This document shows, piece by piece, positions 1-7,734 of a stretch of 15,562 nucleotides of DNA. Made by a program: the position numbers and the translations under genes. This stretch comes from Candidatus Omnitrophota bacterium. Lineage in GTDB: Bacteria > Omnitrophota > Gorgyraeia > Velamenicoccales > Velamenicoccaceae. The stretch is taken from NCBI GenBank assembly GCA_003451585.1, contig DMEU01000017.1, positions 39,425 to 54,986 of the forward strand. Reading direction: 5' to 3'. A model generated the notes under the pieces. That model was not told where the DNA came from. It ran no database searches and was given only the letters and a program-made list of their open reading frames with translations. Positions within the stretch are counted from its first letter, which is position 1. The number at the start of each line of letters is the position of its first letter.

Positions 1-22
1 CCGCGGGATCGGAAGTCAGGTC

Positions 23-937
23 CTACCATTTGGCGTTGCGCAGGGTCTCCGTACTCAGTGATCCCTGCAGTATCGGGCCCAGGACTGTATTCACAAGATA
101 ATTCACGTCAGATATAAACTTCTTAGGCACGAAGATTATGTCTTCGGAACGAAGCTCCACATTATTTTCATTCTTATCGTCTTTTCCTTTTAACGACTTA
201 TTCAGGTTGATCCTGCGGCCTGTGGACTTCTGCAATCCGCCGCGCACAAGAATAATGCTTGAAACAACGGCATCACTTGTAAAACCGCCTGCCAAAGCAA
301 CGGCCTCAAGCACGGTCCGCTTTCCGCTGACACCATAGACCCCGGGATAAGTAACCTCGCCCAAAATTATTACTTTACTTGCCCCAAGTTTAGCTACGGA
401 AATAGATACCTGCGGCGCCCTTATATATTCCTTCAGTCTTTGCGTCAGTTCCTCTTTAAGCTGCCCGAGGGTTTTGCCCAGCGCCTCGACATCACCGGCA
501 AGAGGAAAAGATATCCTTCCATCCGGCCTCACAGTCACTTCCTGTGAAACGTCATCATTCTGCCATACATGGATAAAAAGCGTGTCTCCTTCACCGACGC
601 GATATTCAAGCATGCTGCCGCCGGAAGGCGTGGTATAAGTCGGTTTTACCCTGCGCTCAGAGATCACCTGGTTCCTGCGTTCAATGAGGTCCCTCGAACG
701 CCTGAAATAAGGCTCTGCCGCGTTATACCTGCCCTGAGTATAATAATATTCGCCTATATAATAATTATATTTCGCGTTACTCTCCAATTCATTTTCATTA
801 GGGTCAACAGTGGAGTCACCGGGATAATTCTGGGCAAAAAGCAGGACTGAAGACAAAAAGCAGGAAACAAAGGACAGAAAAATACATAAAAACAATGACC
901 TGCGGTACCGCGTTAAGAATAATATGCCTGGCCGCAT
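23..937 (-). CDS. Wza-like polysaccharide export protein (Poly_export + SLBB)
   Basis: This 304-residue protein has a long signal peptide (1-35, cut likely at LLFA|QN) and a short TPR-like helix pair (about 56-88; YNYYIGEYYYTQGRYNAAEPYFRRS). A Poly_export domain (111-183; YRVGEGDTLFIHVW...VRPDGRISFPLAG) is followed by one SLBB domain (188-236; VIILGEVTYPGVYGV...LEAVALAGGF). Such proteins form or feed outer-membrane channels for capsular or extracellular polysaccharide. It has one SLBB domain and no convincing lipobox (Cys26 sits inside the hydrophobic core), so it is smaller than E. coli Wza. The TPR-like stretch before Poly_export is unusual. It is complete, with a TAG stop 22 bases from the window edge. 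Polysaccharide synthesis genes may follow outside the window. Confidence 0.85.
   Translation of the reverse strand: MRPGILFLTRYRRSLFLCIFLSFVSCFLSSVLLFAQNYPGDSTVDPNENELESNAKYNYYIGEYYYTQGRYNAAEPYFRRSRDLIERRNQVISERRVKPTYTTPSGGSMLEYRVGEGDTLFIHVWQNDDVSQEVTVRPDGRISFPLAGDVEALGKTLGQLKEELTQRLKEYIRAPQVSISVAKLGASKVIILGEVTYPGVYGVSGKRTVLEAVALAGGFTSDAVVSSIILVRGGLQKSTGRRINLNKSLKGKDDKNENNVELRSEDIIFVPKKFISDVNYLVNTVLGPILQGSLSTETLRNAKW
831..881 (-). repeat. Pyrimidine-rich low-complexity stretch encoding a signal-peptide core
   Basis: On the minus strand this stretch is built of related pieces such as TTTTCTGTCCTTTG and TTTTTGTCTTCAG, and it ends in TTTTTGCCCA. It encodes the second half of the signal peptide of the Poly_export protein, through LLFAQ. 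The pieces resemble the 14-bp repeats in the signal peptide of the SurA-like protein (14773-14814), which also ends in TTTTGCCCAG coding FAQ. Confidence 0.45.
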
Positions 938-938
938 C

Positions 939-2588
939 CTATCTTTCCTCTAACAATACTTCCACCCTTTTCTTAAGCTCTTCTGTGCGCTTCTGAACAT
1001 CGTCGCTTGAAACATCCTGGTCGTAATCCTGAATCGATTCATCACCAGCCGCGCCGCCCTCGGATTCAGGGACACTGACAGTCAATATCTCGCTAAGCCC
1101 CTTATACGTCTTCTGCTGGCGGCTTTTCAACACAGACAGTTCCCTCTGAAGGGCGATAGCAGCCGCTTTTTGGGCCCGCGCGTCCTGGGCAAGATTGGAG
1201 ATCTTTATCTTATTCTCCCTTAACTCCTTATCCTTTTGCTGTATCAACGCGGCATATTCACCCAGATTTTTAGTAAGCGCGGTGACCAGAATCTCCATCT
1301 CTTTGAACTTCTTCTCGTCAAAACCAGTCCCTTTTTCGCGCAAAGACTTATCCCTCTTTAAATCTTTTAATTCAGATTCCAACTGCGATATCTCCTCTTC
1401 TTTCCTGGCCAGCCTGTCAGACAATAAGCGGTAGCTTTTCTCATCCGCGGTATCCCTGGTAACGATCCTGCCGCGATCCGACTTTTCCATAGTTTCAAGC
1501 CTGTAGCTGAGCCTTTGTTTCTCGTTTTCCAACCTCTGCACTTCCAGCTCAAGCTCCTTTACCTTATCTGAAGATACAGCCGCGGTCGAAACATAAGCCC
1601 CTCTTGGCGGCATACCCCTCAACTCCAGTCTTAAGGCCTCCAGCTCCTGCGAACGGTTCCTTAACTCCCTGTCTCTTTGAGTAAACGCCTCTTCTCTTTC
1701 CGCGAACTTACCCTGAAGCCTGCCAAGCTTATCTTCCAAATCCTTTATCTGCTCGTTTTGCTCAAATATCTTGGCGCTTGACTCCGATATCTGCCTCTCT
1801 AAAAGCAGGCTCTCTTTTCGCGCCTCTGCGGCCGTCTTTTGCTGGGCATCTCTCTGAGAAGGGGTCATCTTATAATATTTTTTCAGCTCCTCCTCCCTCT
1901 GCGCGAGCGCCCGCTCCTTATCTAAAACGGCCTTTTTTAAAGAAGATACTGTATCCTCAAGTTCAGAAACCTGGGCCTGATGCTTACGCAATGCGTCGGA
2001 ATAATCTTTTTCCTGCCTCTTAAGGATTTCAGAGGAAGTATCCTTCTCGGTAAGCCTGGCCGCTAATTGCTTTATCTCTTCATCCTTAGGGCTGACAGCA
2101 TCGTTTAATTGCTTGAATTTATCCTGATACTGGGCCTCTATTCCTCCCAAGGTCTGGCGCGCCTTCCTGAGCTCGTCTAAACTCCTTGTGAGCTCCTGGG
2201 TGGTATTTTTAAGCCTGCTGTCTAAAACCGCGTTCCTGTTCTCAAGGTCAGCCCTCTCTTTTATGGCCAATCCCAGCCTTTCAGTAGCTGACCTCAACGC
2301 CTCTTTAGCATTCAATAAATCCTGCTGAAAATTCTGCCTGTTAGCGAGATCCAGTGCCTTTTCTTTATCATATATAACCCCACGCAACGATTCCAGTTGT
2401 TTCTCAACCGTTTTCTTTTCCTGCGACAGCTCCTCTATTTTTACGGAAAGCGCGCTCTTTTGCGCATAGGTGGACAAGATCATGAATATGCCGATACTCA
2501 ACAAGACCAACAGAAGCGCCCCGCTCAATGGCAAAGCCCACCACACGGCCTCCATCTTGAGGGAAAACGCGTTTAAAATTTTTCTCAC
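939..2588 (-). CDS. Inner-membrane-anchored long coiled-coil protein
   Basis: From the preferred GTG start the product is 549 residues. A short N-terminus is followed by one membrane segment (about 16-40, PLSGALLLVLLSIGIFMIL) and then about 450 residues of charged heptad-rich sequence (Lys/Glu/Leu/Arg/Gln), broken near residue 330 by a MPPRGAYVS stretch. The C-terminus has an acidic segment (about 500-525) and a last helix KKRVEVLLEER. It differs from the other two coiled-coil proteins of the operon in lacking TPRs. The topology suggests a membrane-anchored rod; on the positive-inside rule most of it would lie in the periplasm, but this is uncertain. No catalytic motif is seen. It could be a structural or scaffold component of the export machine. 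The last codons carry the GAGGA Shine-Dalgarno site of the next gene, which starts 1 nt after its stop. Confidence 0.7.
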   Translation of the reverse strand: MRKILNAFSLKMEAVWWALPLSGALLLVLLSIGIFMILSTYAQKSALSVKIEELSQEKKTVEKQLESLRGVIYDKEKALDLANRQNFQQDLLNAKEALRSATERLGLAIKERADLENRNAVLDSRLKNTTQELTRSLDELRKARQTLGGIEAQYQDKFKQLNDAVSPKDEEIKQLAARLTEKDTSSEILKRQEKDYSDALRKHQAQVSELEDTVSSLKKAVLDKERALAQREEELKKYYKMTPSQRDAQQKTAAEARKESLLLERQISESSAKIFEQNEQIKDLEDKLGRLQGKFAEREEAFTQRDRELRNRSQELEALRLELRGMPPRGAYVSTAAVSSDKVKELELEVQRLENEKQRLSYRLETMEKSDRGRIVTRDTADEKSYRLLSDRLARKEEEISQLESELKDLKRDKSLREKGTGFDEKKFKEMEILVTALTKNLGEYAALIQQKDKELRENKIKISNLAQDARAQKAAAIALQRELSVLKSRQQKTYKGLSEILTVSVPESEGGAAGDESIQDYDQDVSSDDVQKRTEELKKRVEVLLEER

Positions 2589-3664
2589 TTCTGCGTCTCC
2601 TCCAAAAAGCACTTTTTCGCATGTATCGTAGGGTATTTGCTCAAGTCTATCTCCTTTATCTCATCCTCATATAGTTGACGGCCGTCTTCGGCGACCTGCA
2701 CGCGCACTACCGGCCTCAACGGAGACTTCGGATTCTGACGCACCACTTTCGCGACTTCTTTAGTGTTCAACTGTACAAAAGAACCATTTGGAAAAAAGCC
2801 TACCCTGTCTACCAATATCTTGATAAATGCCTGATCATACTTATCTTTCTGACCGAAAATACGCTTATACACATCCATTATCGAATAACGCTGCCTGAAA
2901 GGCCGGGGGTGTATCATTGACTCGAAGGCATCGGCTATGGCGATTATTCTGGCATACTCATTTATATTCCTCTTACCCGCAGGATAGCCGGAACCATCCA
3001 ATCGCTCATGTATCTCATTCTGCGCCGCCAGGACCGTATCTCCCAGGCTGCCGTGTATCTTTTTTAAAAGGGAATCGCCAACTTCGACATGTTTCTTGAT
3101 CTCGGCGTACTCTTCGTGCGTTAGCCTGCGGGAAAGATTAGCCATATTCTGGAACTGCGTCATGCCTATATCATGAAGGAAAGCAGCTATGCCCAGTTCT
3201 ATCAGGCGCCCCATCTCATAACCCGCGCCTACCCCTATCTGCAGAGAGATTACGCAGACATTGACGGAATGCTGGAGCAGATAATACTGTTCGTTCTCTA
3301 TAATATAGGTCAGCGCCAGTTCCGTTAATCTTTCATCCCCGGTTGCAACTGCGCCTGCCGCCTCCGCCACCGCCGCTACGATCAAGCTGGTATCTACTTT
3401 ATTGTAATCCACTCCCGGGAAAAAAAGCACTTTGCTTAACGCGAACATCTTTTCATAGATGCGGCTTGCGTCGATTTCCGCCCCGGGGGTAGCGCGCTCC
3501 ATGGAAGGCCTTGGTGATATAGCAGGTTTCTTGGCCTGTTGCCCGAAGCCTTCCTGTTGACGTGCCTTACCGGAGAGATCTACGTGGCTTTTCTGCTCAA
3601 TATCAGGTTCCGGCCGCTCTGCCTCCGGTTTTATTTTTTTCAGTATTTTCGAGAATTCAACCAT
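2585..3664 (-). CDS. HD-GYP domain protein with altered catalytic residues
   Basis: This 359-residue cytoplasmic protein has a variable N-terminus (1-65), a helical region and an HD-GYP domain (about 125-320). Visible landmarks are H132, the HD pair at 164-165 (FLHDIGM), H192, IHERLDGSGYP (218-228), D245 and a C-terminal FVQLNTKEVAKVVR...PLRPVVRV segment typical of the group. HD-GYP proteins hydrolyse cyclic-di-GMP or act as its receptors. Two canonical positions differ: the Lys of HDxGK is Met168, and the first His of the HHE motif, a metal ligand in known structures, is Ile218. Reduced or lost catalysis with a retained binding role is therefore possible. There is no REC or other input domain. 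Its place in an export operon suggests signalling control of secretion or polysaccharide. Confidence 0.82.
   Translation of the reverse strand: MVEFSKILKKIKPEAERPEPDIEQKSHVDLSGKARQQEGFGQQAKKPAISPRPSMERATPGAEIDASRIYEKMFALSKVLFFPGVDYNKVDTSLIVAAVAEAAGAVATGDERLTELALTYIIENEQYYLLQHSVNVCVISLQIGVGAGYEMGRLIELGIAAFLHDIGMTQFQNMANLSRRLTHEEYAEIKKHVEVGDSLLKKIHGSLGDTVLAAQNEIHERLDGSGYPAGKRNINEYARIIAIADAFESMIHPRPFRQRYSIMDVYKRIFGQKDKYDQAFIKILVDRVGFFPNGSFVQLNTKEVAKVVRQNPKSPLRPVVRVQVAEDGRQLYEDEIKEIDLSKYPTIHAKKCFLEETQK
2597..2603 (-). promoter_or_regulatory. Strong Shine-Dalgarno site that sets the next start codon
   Basis: GGAGGAG lies 8 nt before a GTG at 2586-2588, and this GTG overlaps the HD-GYP stop as GTGA, the pattern used at other junctions here. 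An upstream in-frame GTG at 2610-2612 has no comparable site, and a later ATG at 2553-2555 has none either. The GTG at 2588 is therefore the preferred start. Confidence 0.7.
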
Positions 3665-3675
3665 CCGATTTCAGC

Positions 3676-4284
3676 TCATTCCTTAGGTGCCGCGACTTCA
3701 GCGACCGGAGGCTGATAAGGCCTCTTCTTTATGCTCGTGAAAGAAAAATCTTCACTCTTTACATCTGAAAGCTGACGGCTCAAAACTCCTTTGCAAGACG
3801 ATATTGCCGCGTCGAATTCTACGCGCCAAAAGATAACGCCTGAATCTCCTGATTGCATGGTTTCAAGGACAGAGATGCCGTTTTCAAACACTGTTAGCGT
3901 ATAATTCGAATCCCTGAAGCCTTGCTTGAGAACTTCGACAGAGCCGAACTTATTGTCCCGGAAAAATAACGTATCTTCCATCTTTTTGCCTTTGCCGCTG
4001 GTCGGGGTAAGCTCAATATCCCACATAGTATTGTTTAATGATACCCTTACCCTGTCGCGCATCGCCTTTTCTTTGTCTATCTTCTTTTTATCCGGAACAG
4101 GCGCCGGTTTAACCTGCTTTTCAGGCACAGGCGCAGGCTTCTCAACTGCCGGCTCCGGCTTTTGCGGTTCAGGCGCCTGCTGTGCCGAAGGCGACGGCTT
4201 GCTGTCCCAGGGCCAGCTGTATGCCGCGCTTATAGAACCGAACAAAAATACCATTAATAAACTTCCCGCCCATATCCTCTTCAT
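3676..4284 (-). CDS. Secreted protein with Pro-rich linker and unknown WDIE/FETMQ domain
   Basis: The 202-residue product has a signal peptide (about 1-23) and a Pro/Lys/Glu linker (28-68) with an internal repeat (KPAPVPEKQ then KPAPVPDKK). A domain at about 82-187 parallels that of the preceding lipoprotein: MWDIELTP, LFFRDNKF, YTLTVFENGISVLETMQ, VIFWRVEFD and EDFSFTSIKK. There is no lipobox, so it is probably free in the periplasm or exported. The linker is of the kind that lets a domain reach across the periplasm or cell wall (TonB-like spacing), which is inference. It starts by an ATGA overlap with its paralog and ends 11 nt before the HD-GYP gene. The function is unknown. Confidence 0.58.
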   Translation of the reverse strand: MKRIWAGSLLMVFLFGSISAAYSWPWDSKPSPSAQQAPEPQKPEPAVEKPAPVPEKQVKPAPVPDKKKIDKEKAMRDRVRVSLNNTMWDIELTPTSGKGKKMEDTLFFRDNKFGSVEVLKQGFRDSNYTLTVFENGISVLETMQSGDSGVIFWRVEFDAAISSCKGVLSRQLSDVKSEDFSFTSIKKRPYQPPVAEVAAPKE

Positions 4285-4787
4285 AGCTTATCCTCCCTCA
4301 TTTTTATACCGGAAAAAAATAGATCCTTGGTTTTACCATCGCTGTAGACCTGGCTTATCGTGCCCCGGATAACATCACCGTCCGGCCCGAATTCGCCCCT
4401 CCAAAAAACAGTGCCTTCAACCTCACTTTCCTGCATCGTCTCAAAAACGAATACGCCGCTATCCCTGTATGTCAAAGAATACGCGACAGGGCCAAAACCC
4501 TTTGCAGTAAACTCTCTCGATATGAATTTTTCATCCTCAAAATTCAGCATATCTTTTACATATCCAGCCCCCTCTTGTGATGTTACTTCTATATCCCACT
4601 GCGAATCTTCAAGTTCAGCACGCTTATCATCAAGCAAATTCTTTAACTTTTTAGGGCTGACCCTTGCCTTGATCCCAGCAGAAACACCCGGTGAGGCTGC
4701 CCCTGCATCCCGCGGCAATGTATTGCAGCCGGCAACGACAAGCACGCATAAAAACATTATAAAAGAATATACTATTTTTTTTATCAT
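4281..4787 (-). CDS. Outer-membrane-type lipoprotein with unknown WDIE/FETMQ domain
   Basis: This 168-residue protein has a signal peptide with a clear lipobox (VVAG|C, Cys21). Asn at +2 predicts no inner-membrane retention, hence outer membrane. After a short linker comes a beta-rich domain (about 58-163) with landmarks WDIEVT, GF.P..YSLTYRDSGVFVFETMQ and VFWRGEF, ending in DLFFSGIKM. The same domain occurs in the next gene, so the two are tandem paralogs. I do not recognise a named family with known function, though the motif set resembles proteins I recall from Omnitrophota. AGAGGGAG precedes the ATG, 11 nt after the upstream stop. Its own tail codons carry the Shine-Dalgarno site (GGGAGG) of the next gene. 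A lipoprotein beside secretins could be a pilotin or accessory factor, but this is speculative. Confidence 0.6.
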   Translation of the reverse strand: MIKKIVYSFIMFLCVLVVAGCNTLPRDAGAASPGVSAGIKARVSPKKLKNLLDDKRAELEDSQWDIEVTSQEGAGYVKDMLNFEDEKFISREFTAKGFGPVAYSLTYRDSGVFVFETMQESEVEGTVFWRGEFGPDGDVIRGTISQVYSDGKTKDLFFSGIKMREDKL

Positions 4788-4798
4788 ATTGGCTCCCT

Positions 4799-5881
4799 CT
4801 ACTTAATAGGCGAACTGCCTTCCCATGTCTGCCAAGTCAAAATATAACGCTTAGCCCAATCCACGTCTTTATCGTCTTTTTTGGCTAATTTCAGATACTG
4901 CCTGAAATGCGTGACAGCGCGCGAACGGTTCAGCAGATGCTCGGCATAAATATACCCCAGATTGAAATGCGACGCGGCATCCTCCGGATTCAGCTCCACG
5001 GCCTTTTCAAACTCCGCGACAGACCTTTCATATTCCCTGTTTTGAGTATAGAACACACCGAGATTATAGTGCATCATCGATGTGCGCTTAACGAGTATCT
5101 TGTTTTCCCGGGCTAATTCCGCGAACTTTTTGGGCGAATCTTCGAGCTTCCCTTCCAGCACCTTGTTGTCCCTCTTGGCGGAAGCGTATTTATCCTTAAC
5201 TTCGGCAAGCTGACGCTTGTAAAATTCTGCCTGCGCCTGCTCCTTTAAAGAAGCATTCTCCATTACGCGCAGGCGGGACTCCAAATCGGCAAGCTTCGCC
5301 TTCAGGCTATCCCTTTCCTCCTCGAGGCCGGCTATTTTTTTCTTCGTATCCTCACCTATTATATTCTCTATGGTCACTTTTTCAAAAGATTTCTTATACT
5401 CATCTTTCTCCTGACCAAGCTTTACGATCTGCCCATCCAGAGATGCGATCTTTTCCTTAAGCTCGACGCTCTCTTTTACCACCTGCTGCTTCTCCTTTAA
5501 CAACTGCTCTTTAAGTATCCCGAACTGCCGGTATGAATCTTCCAATTCCGCAGCCTTATCTTTATAGGGCAGCAAGGCCTTGACCTGCGCCATCAAGTTC
5601 TGGTAATCATTGCGCAGGATCTCGCACTCTTTCTTTACTTTTTCATATTCAGCATCACTTACCTCTGCATAAGAGGCCTGGGACAAAAATATCAATATTG
5701 CCAATATGCCGAGGCCCAAACCTGCCGGCCTGAAATACGGCATATGTGGCGCGCGCCTGCTGTGCGTCTTGCGGCTTCTTGCGTCCCCCATCCTGCCTGC
5801 ATACTCCGGCACACATCCCACACTTTGTAAATTTTGCCTTCTATCTTCTAACTTACAGCTTGCGTCTTTTCTCATACTCAT
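4799..5881 (-). CDS. Membrane-anchored or exported coiled-coil protein with C-terminal TPRs
   Basis: The 360-residue product is the short counterpart of the 930-residue protein. A hydrophobic segment (about 53-72, ending SQASYA) serves as signal peptide or anchor. A charged coiled coil (about 75-260) and two TPRs follow (270-303, MHYNLGVFYTQNREYERSVAEF; 304-337, HFNLGYIYAEH). The tail 'D.D...A+RYI' is also shared with the longer protein. It follows secretin 2 as the longer protein follows secretin 1, so a partner role is inferred. Oddly, 46 basic residues precede the hydrophobic segment. Their DNA is repetitive (GACGCAAG occurs twice, plus GAAG-rich stretches) and looks like inserted low-complexity sequence. 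The start shares one base with the preceding stop (TAATG). Confidence 0.72.
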   Translation of the reverse strand: MSMRKDASCKLEDRRQNLQSVGCVPEYAGRMGDARSRKTHSRRAPHMPYFRPAGLGLGILAILIFLSQASYAEVSDAEYEKVKKECEILRNDYQNLMAQVKALLPYKDKAAELEDSYRQFGILKEQLLKEKQQVVKESVELKEKIASLDGQIVKLGQEKDEYKKSFEKVTIENIIGEDTKKKIAGLEEERDSLKAKLADLESRLRVMENASLKEQAQAEFYKRQLAEVKDKYASAKRDNKVLEGKLEDSPKKFAELARENKILVKRTSMMHYNLGVFYTQNREYERSVAEFEKAVELNPEDAASHFNLGYIYAEHLLNRSRAVTHFRQYLKLAKKDDKDVDWAKRYILTWQTWEGSSPIK

Positions 5882-7734
5882 TAGGCGTCCCTCAACGGCT
5901 TTAGAGCAGGTTTGTAATCATCCTCCCCTTCTTCCTCTTTTAACATATCCGAATACTCCTGATATTTTTTAGGCGCTACGGACTTTGGGCTTAGATCAGA
6001 TTCGTCGGTAATTGGAACATAAGGCACGTAGGTATTGTCCATCTTGGCGCCGAAATCGCGCTCATAACCCGTGGCTAACTCATCTCCTGTCAATATATGC
6101 GGCGTAAGAAGGATCAGTATCTCTGTGCGTACCTTTGATTTTGTTTTATCGCTGAATAAAAAACCCAAAAATGGTATCCTGCCCAAGAACGGCGTGCCCT
6201 TGTAATCTTCGGATTCCTCCTCCTTATTAAGTCCGCCTATCATTATAGTGGTGCCGTCTTTCACCATAACGGAAGTGTCGGCCATAGCTGTATCGATTAT
6301 GGGTATCTGGTTATTGCTTGAAGAGATCAAAACGTCAATAACATTTGAGATCTCAGGCCTTATCTTCATTGTGACATAACCATCATCATTGATAATGGGC
6401 GTGACCGACAACTGAAGCCCGACATCAACGTATGTCACGGACTCGGAGACCGTTGTAGTGGTCTGGCCTGCCGTGGTGCTGGTAGTGACATATGCCTGGC
6501 GCTCTCCCACATGGATCTTTGCCTCTTCATTATTTATAACCGCTATCTGAGGGCAGGACAATATCCTCGTCTTGCCTATGGTCTCTAAGTACTTTATCAA
6601 GACATCAAAATCATTCCTGCCTATAGAGCCTAAATGCAGGCTGCCTGCGCCTACGTCTTTTACGCTTGATGCTATGTTCGAGGTCGTCCCGCTGAATGGA
6701 TAGGAGCCTATCGTGCCCAATGCCCTTGTGGCATCAAGCTGCTCCTTTCTTGTGGTAAAATTGCCCGCGGTAGTAGCAGGGTTAATGACTGAAAAAGGCG
6801 TTGACCCCAAATAGGACAAACCATACTTCTTGCCCAAATCAAAAAGGCCTTCCCATTCAACACCCCTGCTGGTGTCATTTGAAAGCTTTATCTTGATGAT
6901 ACGGGCGTCTATCAGGACCTGGCGGGTCTTCTGGTCCAGCCCTGCGATCAAGCGCTCGATATCCTGCATCCTTTCAGGCAGAGTCTGCACAATAAGCTGG
7001 TTGGTGCGGTCATCGGACTTTACGCTACCCACATTTTTCAGATCAAGCTGGACCTGCAATTGTTTCTCCATATTTTTAGCGTTCGCATACTTTAGGTTGA
7101 AGATGCGCACCACCGTCTTCTTATCAAGCGTCTCAAGCGCCTTTTCTATTTCCCCTACCCTCTCAGGAGCATCCATGATCATGACGGTGCCGCTGTCAGG
7201 CTCGACAAAGACCTTGCCGATACTGCTTTTGAAACTATCGAGCACGTTAAATACCTGCTCGGGTATGGCATATTTAAGGCGGAAAACCTTTACCAGGCGC
7301 TTGTCTGAAAAATTCTTGCCGAAATATGATTTATACTCATCTTCAGTCATTACATTATATATGTCCCCTCTTTTGTCGTAGGCCAGATTATTGCTGCGGA
7401 TCATGAGGTCAAAGACATCCTGCAAAGGCACATCATCGACCATCAAAGTAACCCTGCCTGAAACTTTTTGGGTAGGTATGATATTAAGGCCTGCCTTAGT
7501 GGCCAGGAATTTTAAGGCCTCGGTTATATCCATATCCCTCAGGTCGAGGGAAATCCGCTGCGGTTCTACAGCCTGGGCGGTATTTACCGTCTGGATACCA
7601 GACAGCCCTGAGGCCGAAGCATAACCCTGAGGCCCATTGGCCGCGTTCAGCCCCGGGGCCCAGGATAAAACCAATGCCTGGGCCAAAAGACCCGCAAAGG
7701 CCGTTCTTACACTATTTTTTTGAACCCACTCCAT
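5881..7734 (-). CDS. Secretin 2 (GspD/PilQ-type), paralog of secretin 1
   Basis: This 617-residue secretin has the same plan as secretin 1: signal peptide (1-31, GLNA|AN), STN/N0 domain (61-112), and N1-like domains at VKVFRLKYAIPEQ (148-160) and VRIFNLKYANAK (209-220). The core (about 388-548) contains KIHVGERQAYVTT, VDVGLQLSVTPIIND, VKDGTTIMIGGL, TPFLGRIPFLGFLF and ILILLTPHIL. The two proteins align along nearly their whole length, so this looks like gene duplication. It differs in its short N-terminal linker and in an acidic C-terminal tail (about 578-617). GAGGG lies 7 nt before the ATG; the first 23 bp overlap the preceding gene, and the TAA stop shares a base with the next ATG. It may form a second channel or co-assemble with secretin 1; the sequence does not decide. 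Confidence 0.9.
   Translation of the reverse strand: MEWVQKNSVRTAFAGLLAQALVLSWAPGLNAANGPQGYASASGLSGIQTVNTAQAVEPQRISLDLRDMDITEALKFLATKAGLNIIPTQKVSGRVTLMVDDVPLQDVFDLMIRSNNLAYDKRGDIYNVMTEDEYKSYFGKNFSDKRLVKVFRLKYAIPEQVFNVLDSFKSSIGKVFVEPDSGTVMIMDAPERVGEIEKALETLDKKTVVRIFNLKYANAKNMEKQLQVQLDLKNVGSVKSDDRTNQLIVQTLPERMQDIERLIAGLDQKTRQVLIDARIIKIKLSNDTSRGVEWEGLFDLGKKYGLSYLGSTPFSVINPATTAGNFTTRKEQLDATRALGTIGSYPFSGTTSNIASSVKDVGAGSLHLGSIGRNDFDVLIKYLETIGKTRILSCPQIAVINNEEAKIHVGERQAYVTTSTTAGQTTTTVSESVTYVDVGLQLSVTPIINDDGYVTMKIRPEISNVIDVLISSSNNQIPIIDTAMADTSVMVKDGTTIMIGGLNKEEESEDYKGTPFLGRIPFLGFLFSDKTKSKVRTEILILLTPHILTGDELATGYERDFGAKMDNTYVPYVPITDESDLSPKSVAPKKYQEYSDMLKEEEGEDDYKPALKPLRDA
5889..5893 (-). promoter_or_regulatory. 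Shine-Dalgarno site supporting the long N-terminus of the next gene
   Basis: GAGGG lies 7 nt before the ATG at 5879-5881, inside the last codons of secretin 2. The alternative ATG at 5741-5743, just before the hydrophobic segment, has no Shine-Dalgarno-like sequence. This supports the start that includes the odd 46-residue N-terminal extension. Confidence 0.55.

Noticed and set aside
857..862. Possible lipobox at Cys26 of the Poly_export protein
   Set aside because: The Cys is in the middle of the hydrophobic core, with Phe at -3 and many hydrophobic residues after it, so signal peptidase I cleavage near residue 35 is favoured.
2589..2612. Upstream GTG (2610-2612) as start of the membrane-anchored coiled-coil gene
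   Set aside because: No Shine-Dalgarno site is found there, whereas GGAGGAG sits 8 nt before the GTG at 2588, which also forms a GTGA overlap with the previous stop.
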